This document shows, one piece after another, positions 1 to 9,086 of a DNA stretch of 64,000 bases. The stretch is from positions 124,001 through 188,000 of the forward strand of contig CAVYQS010000005.1 of assembly GCA_963770765.1 (NCBI GenBank), given 5' to 3'. The notes beneath the pieces are model-generated. The model saw nothing but the letters and a program-made list of their open reading frames with translations, had not been told where the DNA came from and made no database searches. The position numbers and the translations under genes were made by a program. Position 1 is the stretch's first letter. Every line of letters starts with the position of its first letter. The stretch is from CAVPCY01 sp963770765 (GTDB lineage: Bacteria > Actinomycetota > Coriobacteriia > Anaerosomatales > PHET01).

Positions 1-1
1 C

Positions 2-745
2 AGAAAGGCGATCGGCACCTCCATCCTGGTCGGGCTGAGCGGGATCGCTACGGCGATTCTTGTCGGCTATCTGATCTCGTTCATCATGCCGAGCGCGTTC
101 GATCCCACTGCCAACGGCCAGATCATGGCCCGCACCTCGCCACGTCTTGTCGATCTGCTCGCAGCTCTCGCGACCGGACTCGCCGGGGCGTTCGCCATCG
201 GACGCAAGGACGTCTCCGACACCTTGCCCGGCGTAGCTATCGCAATCTCACTTGTGCCGCCGCTCGCCAACGTAGGCATCTTGCTCGGAGCAGGGCGAGT
301 CGACCTCGCCATGGGAAGCCTGCTGCTGTTCGGCACGAACTACTTCGCGATCCTGCTCACCGGCTCGTTCGTCTTCGGCGTGATGGGATACCCCGCCGCC
401 GCTCTCAAGGGCGCCGCGCCGCGAATCAAGCACGTGGCTATCGCAGTCGTGGTGGTCATGATCGTGGTGATCGCTGCCCCGCTCGGCTACACGAGCTTCC
501 AGGTCCTCTCGAGTCACGCAGCGGAGCAGCGGGTGGCCGACGCCACCACAGCCTGGCTCGAGGGAAGTGACTACCGGCTCGTCTCGGCGACGACCGACGA
601 CGAGCAGGTCGACGTCGTGGTGGCCGGTTCCGGAGACCTGCCGTCAGAAGCGACGCTCGCATCGGCGCTCAAGGGCGAGGTATTCGGGCTCGCGGTCCGC
701 GTCGAAGCGATTCCCTCGACCTCGATAGAGTTCACGACCCAGTAG
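2..745 (+). CDS. DUF389 family membrane protein (3' part)
   Basis: The frame is open from base 2, so the gene begins before the window; about 247 residues are visible. Hydrophobic helices lie at the window edge (around IGTSILVGLSG), near LVDLLAALATGLAGAFAIG, around the AISLVPPLANVGILLG segment, and at IKHVAIAVVVVMIVVIAAPLGY. A soluble C-terminal tail of about 75 residues follows. The GVAIAISLVPPLANVG segment is typical of the DUF389 (TIGR00341) family, whose transport role is not established. The last 14 bases overlap the convergent cca gene. The family call is from recognition of the conserved helix pattern. Confidence 0.8.
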   Translation, partial: RKAIGTSILVGLSGIATAILVGYLISFIMPSAFDPTANGQIMARTSPRLVDLLAALATGLAGAFAIGRKDVSDTLPGVAIAISLVPPLANVGILLGAGRVDLAMGSLLLFGTNYFAILLTGSFVFGVMGYPAAALKGAAPRIKHVAIAVVVVMIVVIAAPLGYTSFQVLSSHAAEQRVADATTAWLEGSDYRLVSATTDDEQVDVVVAGSGDLPSEATLASALKGEVFGLAVRVEAIPSTSIEFTTQ

Positions 746-2126
746 CAGCGGCCCTGCGCGCGATCTCGAGCGCTCTCGCGCGGTCGCCCGCACCGATCTC
801 GCCGGATGCGACCGCTGCGTCGACCGCTTCGATCGCGGCACCGACGCTCGGCCCCTCCGGGATGCCCAGCTCGGCGATGACCTCCCGCCCACTGATCGCG
901 TGGCGAGGGCGGCTGCCGGTGCCGCGCTCCCGCGAGGCGGCGATCACACGCTCAAGCCGCTCGCGCACCTCCGGCGTACGCTCCCGGCCCGCGGTCGCCC
1001 CGAAGTCGGCCACCGTGAGCGCGACGGCATCTTCCGCCGAGACGAGCGGCACATCCGCGCTCGACCCGCGCTCCCACAGGTCGAGCTTGCGCACGGCTCT
1101 GTCCACGGCGCGCCGGTTGCCCGCGTGCAGGTCGCCCAAGCGCATGTGCTCGTGCACCAGATGGACGATCGCAGCGGTCTGCGCGTTCGACATGCGCAGG
1201 CGGCGACAGATCTGCTCGGCGAGCTCGGAGCCCACCTTCGGGTGGCCGAAGAAGCGGATACGCCCACCGGGCTCGACAGTGCGCGTGGGCACCTTGCCCA
1301 CGTCGTGCAGCAGCGCGGCCCAGCGCAGTGCGTGGGTGGGCGGAGCGAGCGTCACCGTCTGCACGGTGTGCACGAACACGTCGAGATCGTGGAAGGACGG
1401 TTGCGTGACCCCGTCCATCGCCGCGACCTCGGGCAACACCACCGCCAGCGCGCCGGTCTCGAGGGCGATTCCGAGGCCGCGCTCAGGGTGTTCGGCGAGC
1501 AGCAGCTTGGTGAGCTCGTCTCGGATGCGTTCGACTGCGATCTCAGCGAGGGCAGGAGAGTGAGCGCGTGCCGCTTCGAGCGTGGCGCGATCGGTGTCGA
1601 ACCCGAGCTGTGCCGCGAAGCGCGCGAGGCGCAGGACGCGGAGCGGGTCTCCCGCGAATCGCTCGGCGGGGACCCCGGGGCTTCGGAGCAGGCCCGCCGC
1701 AAGGTCCTCTCGGCCGTTCGTGGGGTCGAGCACGTCGCCGGTCGCGAGGTCGACGCCCATCGCGTTGACGGTGAAGTCGCGCAGCGCGGCGTCTGCCGAG
1801 AAGCGCTCGGGGGTCGTCGTGCCGACGAGTGCCGGCTCGCGGTAGCGCGACACCTCGACGTGCGTCCCCTCGGCGAGTACCAGGCCCAGCGTGCCGAACC
1901 GCTCGCCCACCGCGTAGATCGTGCGCGCGAGTGCGCGGTTCGTGCACAGGGCGCGCACCTCGTCGGGCGTCGCATCGGTGACCAGGTCGAAGTCGCCGCC
2001 CGCCCGACCCAGCAGCGCGTCGCGCACCGCTCCGCCCACGAGGACCGCATCGTGACCATCTGCCGCCAGTCCGTCGGCGAGCGCGGACAGGTCGGGGGGG
2101 AGTGTGATGTCGGGTGGTAGCGCCAT
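732..2126 (-). CDS. cca: CCA-adding tRNA nucleotidyltransferase
   Basis: Adds or repairs the 3' CCA end of tRNAs from CTP and ATP. The predicted protein has 464 residues. The N-terminal nucleotidyltransferase (PolyA_pol) domain shows GGAVRD at 31-36 and DFDLVTDA at about 45-52, which carries the catalytic carboxylates. An RNA-binding middle region follows (RSPGVPAERFAGDPLRVLRLARF), then an HD domain (LLHDVGK) near residue 250. The frame is open further upstream, but the ATG at 2126 (MALPPD) is chosen because similarity starts right after it and the upstream residues look non-coding. The 3' end overlaps the convergent DUF389 gene by 14 bp. The gene is divergent from purD, about 95 bp away. Confidence 0.93.
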   Translation of the reverse strand: MALPPDITLPPDLSALADGLAADGHDAVLVGGAVRDALLGRAGGDFDLVTDATPDEVRALCTNRALARTIYAVGERFGTLGLVLAEGTHVEVSRYREPALVGTTTPERFSADAALRDFTVNAMGVDLATGDVLDPTNGREDLAAGLLRSPGVPAERFAGDPLRVLRLARFAAQLGFDTDRATLEAARAHSPALAEIAVERIRDELTKLLLAEHPERGLGIALETGALAVVLPEVAAMDGVTQPSFHDLDVFVHTVQTVTLAPPTHALRWAALLHDVGKVPTRTVEPGGRIRFFGHPKVGSELAEQICRRLRMSNAQTAAIVHLVHEHMRLGDLHAGNRRAVDRAVRKLDLWERGSSADVPLVSAEDAVALTVADFGATAGRERTPEVRERLERVIAASRERGTGSRPRHAISGREVIAELGIPEGPSVGAAIEAVDAAVASGEIGAGDRARALEIARRAAATGS

Positions 2127-2220
2127 GCCAAGAGCGTACCCGAGGACTCGCGTGTCGCCGCGCCGTGCTCGGCTACAATGCCAAGGGGAACTCACGCACG
2201 ATCGTCGAAGGGCGTCTCGC

Positions 2221-3516
2221 ATGGGCATGCGTATCCTGGTTCTGGGCTCCGGCGGGCGCGAGCACGCGCTCGTGAAGTCACTGGCGGCGTCACCGCTCGT
2301 CGACGCGATCTTCGCCGCGCCCGGCAACGGCGGTACCGCCCTCGAGCGCGACACCACGAACATCACGCTCGACACCGAGAACCCCGCGGCCGTAGCCGCC
2401 TACGCACGCGACCACGCGATCGACCTCGTGGTCATCGGACCTGAAGCGCCGCTTGTCGCGGGCGTGGCCGACGCGGTGCGCGAAGCCGGCATCCCCGCGT
2501 TCGGGCCCGGCGCGTCCGGCGCGCGCGTCGAGGGCTCGAAAGCGTTCTCGAAGGCGCTGATGGAGCGCCACGGCATCCCGGCCGGTCGATCACTCAGCTT
2601 CACCGCCGAGCAGCGCGCCGAGGCCTATCGGGCCGTCGATGTCTTCGGCATACCCGTGGTCATCAAGGCCGATGGCCTCGCCGCCGGCAAGGGCGTGACC
2701 GTCGCCACGGATGTCGCCACCGCGCGCGCGGCGATCGACGAGTGCTTCGACGGCCGCTTCGGCGAGGCCGGCGCCACGGTGCTCGTCGAGGAGTTCCTCG
2801 AAGGCCCCGAGTGCTCGCTTCTCGCGTTCGTCGACGGCGCGACCGTGGTGCCCATGGCCCCCGCGCAGGACCACAAGCGTGTGGGCGAGGGCGACACCGG
2901 CCCCAACACCGGCGGCATGGGTGTCTACTCGCCGGTCCCGCTCGTCTCGGGCGACGACTACGCCGAGATGGTCGTCATCATGGAGACCGCCGCCACGGCG
3001 ATGGTTCACGAGCACATCGATTACCGAGGCGTGCTCTACGGCGGCTTCATCCTCACGAGCGCCGGCCCCCGACTCCTCGAGTTCAACGCCCGTTTCGGCG
3101 ATCCCGAGACCCAGGTGATACTGCCACGCCTCCAGACCGATCTCGCTCAGGTGCTACTTGCATGCGCGACCGGCACACTCGACTCGGTGCAACTATCGTG
3201 GAGCAGTCACGTCGCGGTATCGGTCGTCGTGGCCAGCGCCGGGTATCCGGGCGACTACGAGACCGGACTGCCGATCTCGGGAATCGCGGAAGCCGAGCAG
3301 ATCCCCGGTGTCACGGTCTACCACGCGGGTACCAAGGTAGTGGACGGTGTGCTCGTGACCGCAGGCGGTAGGGTGCTCAACGTGACCGCCACGGCGGTCG
3401 ACTTCGAGTCTGCGATCGCGGCGGCGTACCAGGCGGTCGACCGCATCAGCTTCGACGGATGCTTCAGCCGCCGTGACATCGGACTGCGTGCCCTCGCCGG
3501 CGAGCCCGGCTCTTAA
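2221..3516 (+). CDS. purD: Phosphoribosylamine-glycine ligase
   Basis: ATP-grasp enzyme of de novo purine synthesis that joins glycine to phosphoribosylamine. The 431-residue protein is of normal length. It opens with the MRILVLGSGGREHAL signature and contains the biotin-carboxylase-like N domain, the ATP-grasp fold (VVIKADGLAAGKGVT) and the PurD motif around FNARFGDPE, followed by the small C domain. The start may be the ATG at 2221 or the one at 2227; both follow a weak AAGGG. It lies upstream of a HemN-like gene and shares the region with purE at 5941, but no other pur genes are in the window. Confidence 0.95.
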   Translation: MGMRILVLGSGGREHALVKSLAASPLVDAIFAAPGNGGTALERDTTNITLDTENPAAVAAYARDHAIDLVVIGPEAPLVAGVADAVREAGIPAFGPGASGARVEGSKAFSKALMERHGIPAGRSLSFTAEQRAEAYRAVDVFGIPVVIKADGLAAGKGVTVATDVATARAAIDECFDGRFGEAGATVLVEEFLEGPECSLLAFVDGATVVPMAPAQDHKRVGEGDTGPNTGGMGVYSPVPLVSGDDYAEMVVIMETAATAMVHEHIDYRGVLYGGFILTSAGPRLLEFNARFGDPETQVILPRLQTDLAQVLLACATGTLDSVQLSWSSHVAVSVVVASAGYPGDYETGLPISGIAEAEQIPGVTVYHAGTKVVDGVLVTAGGRVLNVTATAVDFESAIAAAYQAVDRISFDGCFSRRDIGLRALAGEPGS

Positions 3517-3534
3517 GAAAGGTCCACACCGCAT

Positions 3535-4911
3535 ATGTTGTCAGAGCGTCTGCTCACCATGGTCATGCGCAGGTCCACTGCGAGCTACCTCAACCTCGAG
3601 CCCACCGCCACCGAGATGTTGCCCCCACCCAGAGCGGGAAAGCGGTACCTCCTCTACGTCCACGTGCCCTTCTGCGAGCGGCTGTGCCCGTACTGCTCGT
3701 TCAACCGGTTCCCATTCAGACAGGAGGCGGCCACCGAGTACTTCGTCCACCTGCGCGATGAGATGCGCCGCGTGGCCGATCTCGGCTACGACTTCGAGTC
3801 GATGTACGTGGGCGGTGGGACTCCCACCGTCGACATCGGCGAACTGTGCGCCACGATCGACTTGGCCAAGGAGCTGTTCTCGATCAAGGAGGTCTCCTCG
3901 GAGACCAATCCGAACCACCTCCACCCGCAGTGGGTCGAGCCGCTCCAGGGCCGGGTCGACCGCCTGAGCGTGGGCGTGCAGAGCTTCGACGACGAGCTGC
4001 TGCGTCAGATGGACCGCTACGACAAGTACGGGTCGGCGTTCGAGATCCTCGAGCGGCTGCAGTCGATCGAGGGCGCGTTCCACTCGGTCAACGTGGACAT
4101 GATCTTCAACTTCCCCTCTCAGACGCCCGAGAAGCTCGCCGCCGACGTCGAGATCGTCAAGAACACCGGCTGCAACCAGGTGACGTTCTACCCGCTGATG
4201 GCCTCGCCGGCGGTCGAGGAGTCGCTCAAGCGCACCGTGGGCAAGGTCGACTACCACCGAGAAGGCCAGTACTACAGCGCGATCGTCGAAGGCCTTGCCG
4301 AGAAGTTCTCGCCGGCGACCTCGTGGACGTTCTCGCGTACCGGCGGCGGGATGATCGACGAGTACATCGTGGACTACGAGGATTACGTGGGTATCGGCAG
4401 CGGCGCCTTCAGCTTCCTGGATGGAGCCATCTACGTGAACACCTTCTCGTTGCGTGAGTACGGGCAGCGGATCTCGAGCGGGCTGTCGGGCTTCACGCAG
4501 ATGCGCAGGTTCCCGCGCAACGATCTGATGCGCTACCGCTTCCTGATGTCGCTGTTCGGCATGTCGCTGTCCAAGCGCGCGTTCGAACAGGACTTCGGTG
4601 TCACGATCGAGCGCGGGCTGCCGATGGAGATGGCGTTCATGCGCAGCTCCGGCGCGTTCGCGGTCGACAACGCCGAGGAGCTCGTGCTCACCGAGCGAGG
4701 GCGCTACCTGCTGGTGGTGATGATGCGCGAGTTCTTCATCAGTGTGAACAACCTGCGAGATCAGGCGCGCGGGGCGATCTCCGGCGACGAGCGCAAGCTG
4801 CTCTTCGGTGAGGGCGTGGCCTGCGATGCGCACGTGAGTGAGCAGCCTCTCGCAGCGGCTGCGGCCGATACCGAGACCGCCGAGACCTTACCGCTCGCGG
4901 GCGGACGATGA
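3535..4911 (+). CDS. HemN/HemW-like radical SAM protein
   Basis: Radical SAM protein of the oxygen-independent coproporphyrinogen III oxidase family, 458 residues. The cluster motif CERLCPYCSF sits near residue 45, and GGGTPT near residue 84 contacts SAM. HemN oxidases carry an extra cysteine (CxxxCxxCxC). Here the last position is Phe, as in HemW-type proteins, so haem-precursor oxidation should not be assumed; haem trafficking or another SAM reaction is possible. The ATG at 3535 follows an AAGAAAGG ribosome site. The stop overlaps the start of the next gene (ATGA), indicating translational coupling with the downstream membrane protein. Confidence 0.85.
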   Translation: MLSERLLTMVMRRSTASYLNLEPTATEMLPPPRAGKRYLLYVHVPFCERLCPYCSFNRFPFRQEAATEYFVHLRDEMRRVADLGYDFESMYVGGGTPTVDIGELCATIDLAKELFSIKEVSSETNPNHLHPQWVEPLQGRVDRLSVGVQSFDDELLRQMDRYDKYGSAFEILERLQSIEGAFHSVNVDMIFNFPSQTPEKLAADVEIVKNTGCNQVTFYPLMASPAVEESLKRTVGKVDYHREGQYYSAIVEGLAEKFSPATSWTFSRTGGGMIDEYIVDYEDYVGIGSGAFSFLDGAIYVNTFSLREYGQRISSGLSGFTQMRRFPRNDLMRYRFLMSLFGMSLSKRAFEQDFGVTIERGLPMEMAFMRSSGAFAVDNAEELVLTERGRYLLVVMMREFFISVNNLRDQARGAISGDERKLLFGEGVACDAHVSEQPLAAAAADTETAETLPLAGGR

Positions 4912-5948
4912 GCGCGTTCCTCGAACGCTACCTGCCGCTGAGCGAGCGGCGGACTGCGCTGTGGCTGGCGCTGGGCGGTGCGGGTGTGGGCGTCTTGGCA
5001 ACGGCACTCGGACAGCTGGTCATGGACAACATGCCCGTCGGAGCCATCGACGGCGGAATCTCCCTCGGGGGCGCGTACGCGGTGCAGGCGCTTGCTGAGT
5101 TCGCCCTCGTCACGGCGGTGGTCGCCGCTCTCATCCGCTTCGCGCGCGCTCCTCGGAGCATCGCTCTCTTCATCGTCTTGGCTGAGACGCTGGCGGTGGT
5201 GGTCGCCGTGCTGGGGCTGCTCTTCACCCTCGTCTCGACGCTCGGCGGGTCCGCTGATGGCAGTGGTGCCGAGGCCACGCTCGCCGTGCTCTCGTTCGGC
5301 CTCCTCGTGCCGATCGCCGTGGCTTTGGGAGCGGTTGCGGGTGCGTGGGTCGCGTCGACGGTCTCGCTTGCGCGCATCAAGGATGCCGGGTTCTCCGGCG
5401 ACGAGGACCAGAGCGCCGGCCTTCGCCGCAAGCCCGAACCCATGGGACTTCGCTACCTGGGATGGGACGGCAGGCCGCTCTCCGGCGACGCGTTGATCGC
5501 GACCGCGCTGGTGGCGACCTCGGCGATTCCCGCTCTCGTGGCGGTACTCGGCAGCGGCGCCTTCGAGCTCGCGGTGCCGAGCGACGCCACGGAAGGCGTC
5601 TACTGGCTGTTCGGCGCTGTCGTGTTCGGCGCACACGCGTTGGCGTGGATTCCCTCGGCATGGCTCGTGGTTCGCCGGACCGGCGTCGCTTCGGCGTGGC
5701 TGATGAGTCTCGTGATGCTCATGGAAGCCGGGCCCTGGACCGTCCGGATCCTCTTCGACTCCGGACCCTCGGTCCTCCCGAGCATGCTGGCCACGACAGT
5801 CGTCCCGGCCGTGGCCATCGTCGCGGCCGCACTTCTCGGTACCGCCCTCGCGCTCAGGCGACAAGCCGCTACACTGGACGCACTCGACCCGCAGGACCCG
5901 GACGCGACCAACGCGCCCGCCGACACCGCAGGAGGCACCGATGGCTGA
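4908..5948 (+). CDS. Polytopic membrane protein, function unknown
   Basis: The 346-residue protein has roughly seven to eight predicted membrane helices: about 17-37, 60-80, 87-110, 125-150 and four more from residue 195 onward. A short soluble loop around residues 155-190 is Arg/Lys/Pro-rich. I recognise no named family. Its start overlaps the stop of the HemN-like gene by 4 bp and its end overlaps purE by 8 bp, so it is probably co-transcribed with both. The C-terminal tail is Asp/Pro/Thr-rich. There is no catalytic motif on which to base a function. Confidence 0.75.
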   Translation: MSAFLERYLPLSERRTALWLALGGAGVGVLATALGQLVMDNMPVGAIDGGISLGGAYAVQALAEFALVTAVVAALIRFARAPRSIALFIVLAETLAVVVAVLGLLFTLVSTLGGSADGSGAEATLAVLSFGLLVPIAVALGAVAGAWVASTVSLARIKDAGFSGDEDQSAGLRRKPEPMGLRYLGWDGRPLSGDALIATALVATSAIPALVAVLGSGAFELAVPSDATEGVYWLFGAVVFGAHALAWIPSAWLVVRRTGVASAWLMSLVMLMEAGPWTVRILFDSGPSVLPSMLATTVVPAVAIVAAALLGTALALRRQAATLDALDPQDPDATNAPADTAGGTDG

Positions 5949-6402
5949 GAAGCCGCTCGTAGGCATCATCATGGGATCGACGTCAGACAGGGGCGTCATG
6001 GACGAGTGCGCCACCCAGCTCGACGAGCTGGGAGTCACGCACGAGCTCATCGTCGCGAGCGCGCATCGCAACCCCGAACGCGTGCACGAGTGGGCCTCGA
6101 CCGCAGCCGACCGTGGCATCAAGGTCATCATCGCCGCGGCGGGCAAGGCCGCGCACCTGGGCGGCGTGGTGGCTGCCTTCACCCCGCTGCCGGTGATCAC
6201 CGTGCCCATGAAGACGAGCGACCTGGGCGGCTTGGACTCGCTGCTGTCGATGGTCCAGATGCCCACGGGCGTTCCGGTCGCGTGCGTCGCGATCAACGGG
6301 GCCAAGAACGCGGCGATCCTCGCCACGCAGATCCTGGGCACGTCGATGCCCGAGCACCGGGAGGCGATCGTCGCCCTCAAGAAGTCGATGGAGAGCGCCT
6401 GA
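5941..6402 (+). CDS. purE: N5-carboxyaminoimidazole ribonucleotide mutase
   Basis: Class I PurE, which converts N5-CAIR to CAIR in purine synthesis. The 153-residue length is typical. GIIMGSTSD at 8-16 binds the phosphate, SAHRNPER near residue 40 carries the catalytic His, and [14 protein letters not shown] and [13 protein letters not shown] are the remaining family signatures. The GGAGG site lies inside the end of the upstream membrane-protein gene, with an 8 bp overlap. No purK is visible in the window. Confidence 0.95.
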   Translation: MAEKPLVGIIMGSTSDRGVMDECATQLDELGVTHELIVASAHRNPERVHEWASTAADRGIKVIIAAAGKAAHLGGVVAAFTPLPVITVPMKTSDLGGLDSLLSMVQMPTGVPVACVAINGAKNAAILATQILGTSMPEHREAIVALKKSMESA

Positions 6403-6514
6403 CTCCTCGCACCTGCTTCTCGGGTGGGGCGTGGTTTGCCCAGACGCTAATCCCGACGACCCGATGTGCCGATAACATCCTCGGAGGACCACCGCACCCG
6501 GGGGGAGCGGCACG

Positions 6515-6925
6515 TTGCGTTTGCGCGGAGAAGAGACAGAGGCGGGCTTCTCGCTCGTGGAGCTGATGGTCGTGGTACTGATCATCGGCATCCTCGTCGC
6601 TGTCGCCGTTCCCGTGTTCCGCTCCGCGCAGTTGCAGGCCAGAGAACACACCTGCCTGTCCAGCCAGCGCATGATCGAGGGCTGTTGTGCGGTCTGGGTC
6701 GCGGAGAACGCCCCGCACAGCATCGATGAGCTCGAGGGGCTCGTGGACTCGAATCACCCGCTGATCACCGACGGCGCCATAGTCCGCCCGCCAAGCTGCC
6801 CGTCTGCTCCCACCCCGGCGAACCGGGCGTTCCCGGACGCATCCGAGGGCGCGTACGAGATCGACGACAGCGGCTCGGTCGATGCGTGCACCTTCGGTGA
6901 GCCGGCAGCTCACGGGCACTACTGA
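6515..6925 (+). CDS. Type IV pilin-like protein with prepilin cleavage motif
   Basis: The 136-residue protein carries the class III signal G-FSLVELMVVVLIIGILVAVAVP near its N terminus: cleavage is expected after the Gly at about residue 11, Glu+5 is present, and the hydrophobic assembly helix follows. The start is TTG at 6515 behind GGGGGAG at 6501-6507. The mature domain is short and has about five Cys residues (two near residues 45-56, two later), suggesting disulfides. No pilus assembly genes are in the window, so it may be a pseudopilin or minor pilin served by machinery encoded elsewhere. It is followed after 89 bp by the LOR/SDH gene. Confidence 0.8.
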   Translation: MRLRGEETEAGFSLVELMVVVLIIGILVAVAVPVFRSAQLQAREHTCLSSQRMIEGCCAVWVAENAPHSIDELEGLVDSNHPLITDGAIVRPPSCPSAPTPANRAFPDASEGAYEIDDSGSVDACTFGEPAAHGHY

Positions 6926-7014
6926 CACTCCCTCGCTTCCCGCATCGGCGTGGCTCGGCGATACTGTCCGAGACGCCATGCACGCCCCGGCGTATTCGAT
7001 AGCGGGAGGATTCC

Positions 7015-8238
7015 ATGCAGCACGAAGCGTTCGAAGACGTTCGCGTCGAGGGGCATCTCATCGACTCCGGCACCATGTCGTCGGTGATGGACCACATCAT
7101 CGCGATGGGCGGCGAGTTCGAGAAGCTCAGTTTCGACGTGGGCCGAACCAACGAGGACGTCTCCATCGCCGTACTGCGGGTGCGCGCCGCCAGCCGAGAC
7201 GTGCTCGACGACATCCTGCTCGCGATCCAGGAGCACGGCGCGGTCTCGTGCGAGCCCGCCGACGCCGAGTTCGCCTCGGCGCCCCTGAACGGCGTCTTTC
7301 CCGAGGGCTTCTACTCGACCACGAACCTCGACACCGACATCCGGCTCTCCGGGGGCTGGGTGCCGGTGGCGAATCCTGAGATGGACCTGGGTGTGCGGGT
7401 CGACCCGCACGGCTGCATAGCCGAAGCGATCCCCATGGCCGACGTCCGCGAGGGCGAACTCTACGTGGTCGGTCACAACGGTATCCGCGTCCACCCACAG
7501 GAGCGTCCGCGCACCAGCCAGTCGTTCGAGTTCATGGCGAGCGCCGTCTCCTCCGAGAAACCCAAGGCCCAGGTCGTCGCCGAGGTGGCACGCATGCTTC
7601 GCGACACGCGCGAGGCCGGGCGTGATGTCATCGCCGTCGTCGGTCCCGCCGTGGTGCACACCGGCGCCGTCGATCACCTCGCCCGGCTCGTGGAACTCGG
7701 GTACGTGAGCGTGCTGTTCGGCGGCAACGCGATCGCGGTGCACGACATCGAGTCGGCGATGTTCGGCACGTCGCTCGGCGTCTCGATGTCAGAGGGCACT
7801 CCCGCCCGTGGAGGACACCAGCACCACCTGCGCGCGATCAACGCGGTGCGAGCCGCGGGTTCCATCGCGCAGGCGGTCGAGACGGGGCTCATCGGCAAGG
7901 GTCTGATGTACACGCTCGTGAAGACGGGCACGCCGTTCGTGCTCGCGGGCTCGATCCGCGACGACGGGCCGCTGCCCGACGTGATCACCGACGCCATGGA
8001 CGCCCAGCGCGAGATGCGAACCTACGCCCAGAGTGCCGGCGCGTGCCTGATGCTCTCGACGATGCTCCACTCGATCGCGACCGGCAACATGCTGCCCGCG
8101 AGCGTCACCACGGTGTGCGTGGACATCAACCCGGCGGTCGTGACCAAGCTTGCCGACCGCGGATCGTGGCAGACGATCGGTGTCGTCACCGACGTGGGGC
8201 TGTTCCTGGAGCAGGTCGCGAGCGAGCTCGAAAGGTAG
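7015..8238 (+). CDS. Archaeal-type ornithine cyclodeaminase (LOR/SDH, TIGR00300)
   Basis: The 407-residue protein matches the LOR/SDH bifunctional-enzyme conserved family. Its archaeal members are ornithine cyclodeaminases (ornithine to proline), and related C-terminal domains occur in cyanobacterial ArgZ/AgrE. The N-terminal half (VEGHLIDSGTMSSVMDHI) is the LOR/SDH region. The C-terminal half has a NAD-binding-like segment (LGYVSVLFGGNAIAVHDIE) and the conserved GTSLGVSMSEGTPARGGHQHH stretch. The ATG at 7015 follows a GGGAGGA site. It appears to be monocistronic, with a convergent phosphoesterase 39 bp downstream. The substrate assignment is by family only. Confidence 0.85.
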   Translation: MQHEAFEDVRVEGHLIDSGTMSSVMDHIIAMGGEFEKLSFDVGRTNEDVSIAVLRVRAASRDVLDDILLAIQEHGAVSCEPADAEFASAPLNGVFPEGFYSTTNLDTDIRLSGGWVPVANPEMDLGVRVDPHGCIAEAIPMADVREGELYVVGHNGIRVHPQERPRTSQSFEFMASAVSSEKPKAQVVAEVARMLRDTREAGRDVIAVVGPAVVHTGAVDHLARLVELGYVSVLFGGNAIAVHDIESAMFGTSLGVSMSEGTPARGGHQHHLRAINAVRAAGSIAQAVETGLIGKGLMYTLVKTGTPFVLAGSIRDDGPLPDVITDAMDAQREMRTYAQSAGACLMLSTMLHSIATGNMLPASVTTVCVDINPAVVTKLADRGSWQTIGVVTDVGLFLEQVASELER

Positions 8239-8277
8239 CCCCGCGACACCGGCCCCGAGCCACTCTCGAGCGATCCG

Positions 8278-9069
8278 CTACGCCCGCCGGAGCGCCTCGG
8301 CCAGGGTCTCAGGGAGGCCGGCGGCACGCATCGCTCCGGCCACGGTGTCGATGTCGTAGGGGACGCGATGAACCGTGGCGCCCACCCACGTATCGGTTAC
8401 GGCGGCGGGCGCAGCGACCGTGTCTGCCGTGGCGCCGCTCACCTCGTCGGCGGTCCCCAGCGCGATCTCGACCCACCCTGCCCTCGGATCGCCATCCTTG
8501 GGCTTGCCGACCGAGCCGCTGCTCACGTAGTGGACCGTGCGACCGTCGTCGGCCCTGAGCGCCCGGTGGTACGGGATGTGGATGTGCCCGATGCACACGA
8601 GATCGGCGTCGGCGCGATCGGCCAGCTTCGCGAGCTGTTCGTCCGTGCGGTCGAGCAGCAGGTACTCGTTGATCTTGCGCGGGCTGCCGTGCGCCAAGAG
8701 GACCCGCACACCGTGGTGCTCGAACCGGATCTCTCCGGGGAGGGACGCCAGCCACCGGTGGTCGGCGTCGTCCAGCGCGGCATCGGTGAAGGTGTAGGAC
8801 GCGGCGCCGTCGGCTTTCGCCTGCTCGGTCGCGTAGTAGCACCCGCACTCGCCGCGCCTGGTGCCCACGCCCTCGTCGTAGTTGCCGAGGACGGTTGGGA
8901 TCCCGAGTGATCGGATCCGCTCAACCACACCCGACGGATCGGGCCCATAGCCAACGAGGTCGCCAAGGCAGTAGGTCTCCTCGACTCCGCAGCGGGCGAT
9001 GTCGTCGAGCACCGCGTCGAGCGCGACGAGGTTGGCATGCACATCGGAGAACAGCGCGATTCGACGCAT
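8278..9069 (-). CDS. Calcineurin-like metallophosphoesterase
   Basis: The 263-residue phosphoesterase has all metal-ligand motifs: ALFSDVHAN at 4-12, GDLVGYGPDP near residue 36, GNYDE, LLAHGSP and GHIHIPYHR. It is of the YfcE/DUF2437-like type that hydrolyses phosphodiesters or small phosphoesters; the substrate is unknown. The ATG at 9069 is preferred over the GTG at 9078 because GGAGG sits 8 bases before it. The C-terminal about 50 residues are Ala/Thr/Val-rich and look like an accessory extension. It is convergent with the LOR/SDH gene. Confidence 0.87.
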   Translation of the reverse strand: MRRIALFSDVHANLVALDAVLDDIARCGVEETYCLGDLVGYGPDPSGVVERIRSLGIPTVLGNYDEGVGTRRGECGCYYATEQAKADGAASYTFTDAALDDADHRWLASLPGEIRFEHHGVRVLLAHGSPRKINEYLLLDRTDEQLAKLADRADADLVCIGHIHIPYHRALRADDGRTVHYVSSGSVGKPKDGDPRAGWVEIALGTADEVSGATADTVAAPAAVTDTWVGATVHRVPYDIDTVAGAMRAAGLPETLAEALRRA

Positions 9070-9086
9070 CAGCAGCACCTCCGAAG

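Noticed and set aside
4761..6380. Long minus-strand open frame antisense to a membrane protein and purE
   Set aside because: purE on the plus strand is unambiguous and the antisense product is Arg/Glu/Asp-rich without motifs.
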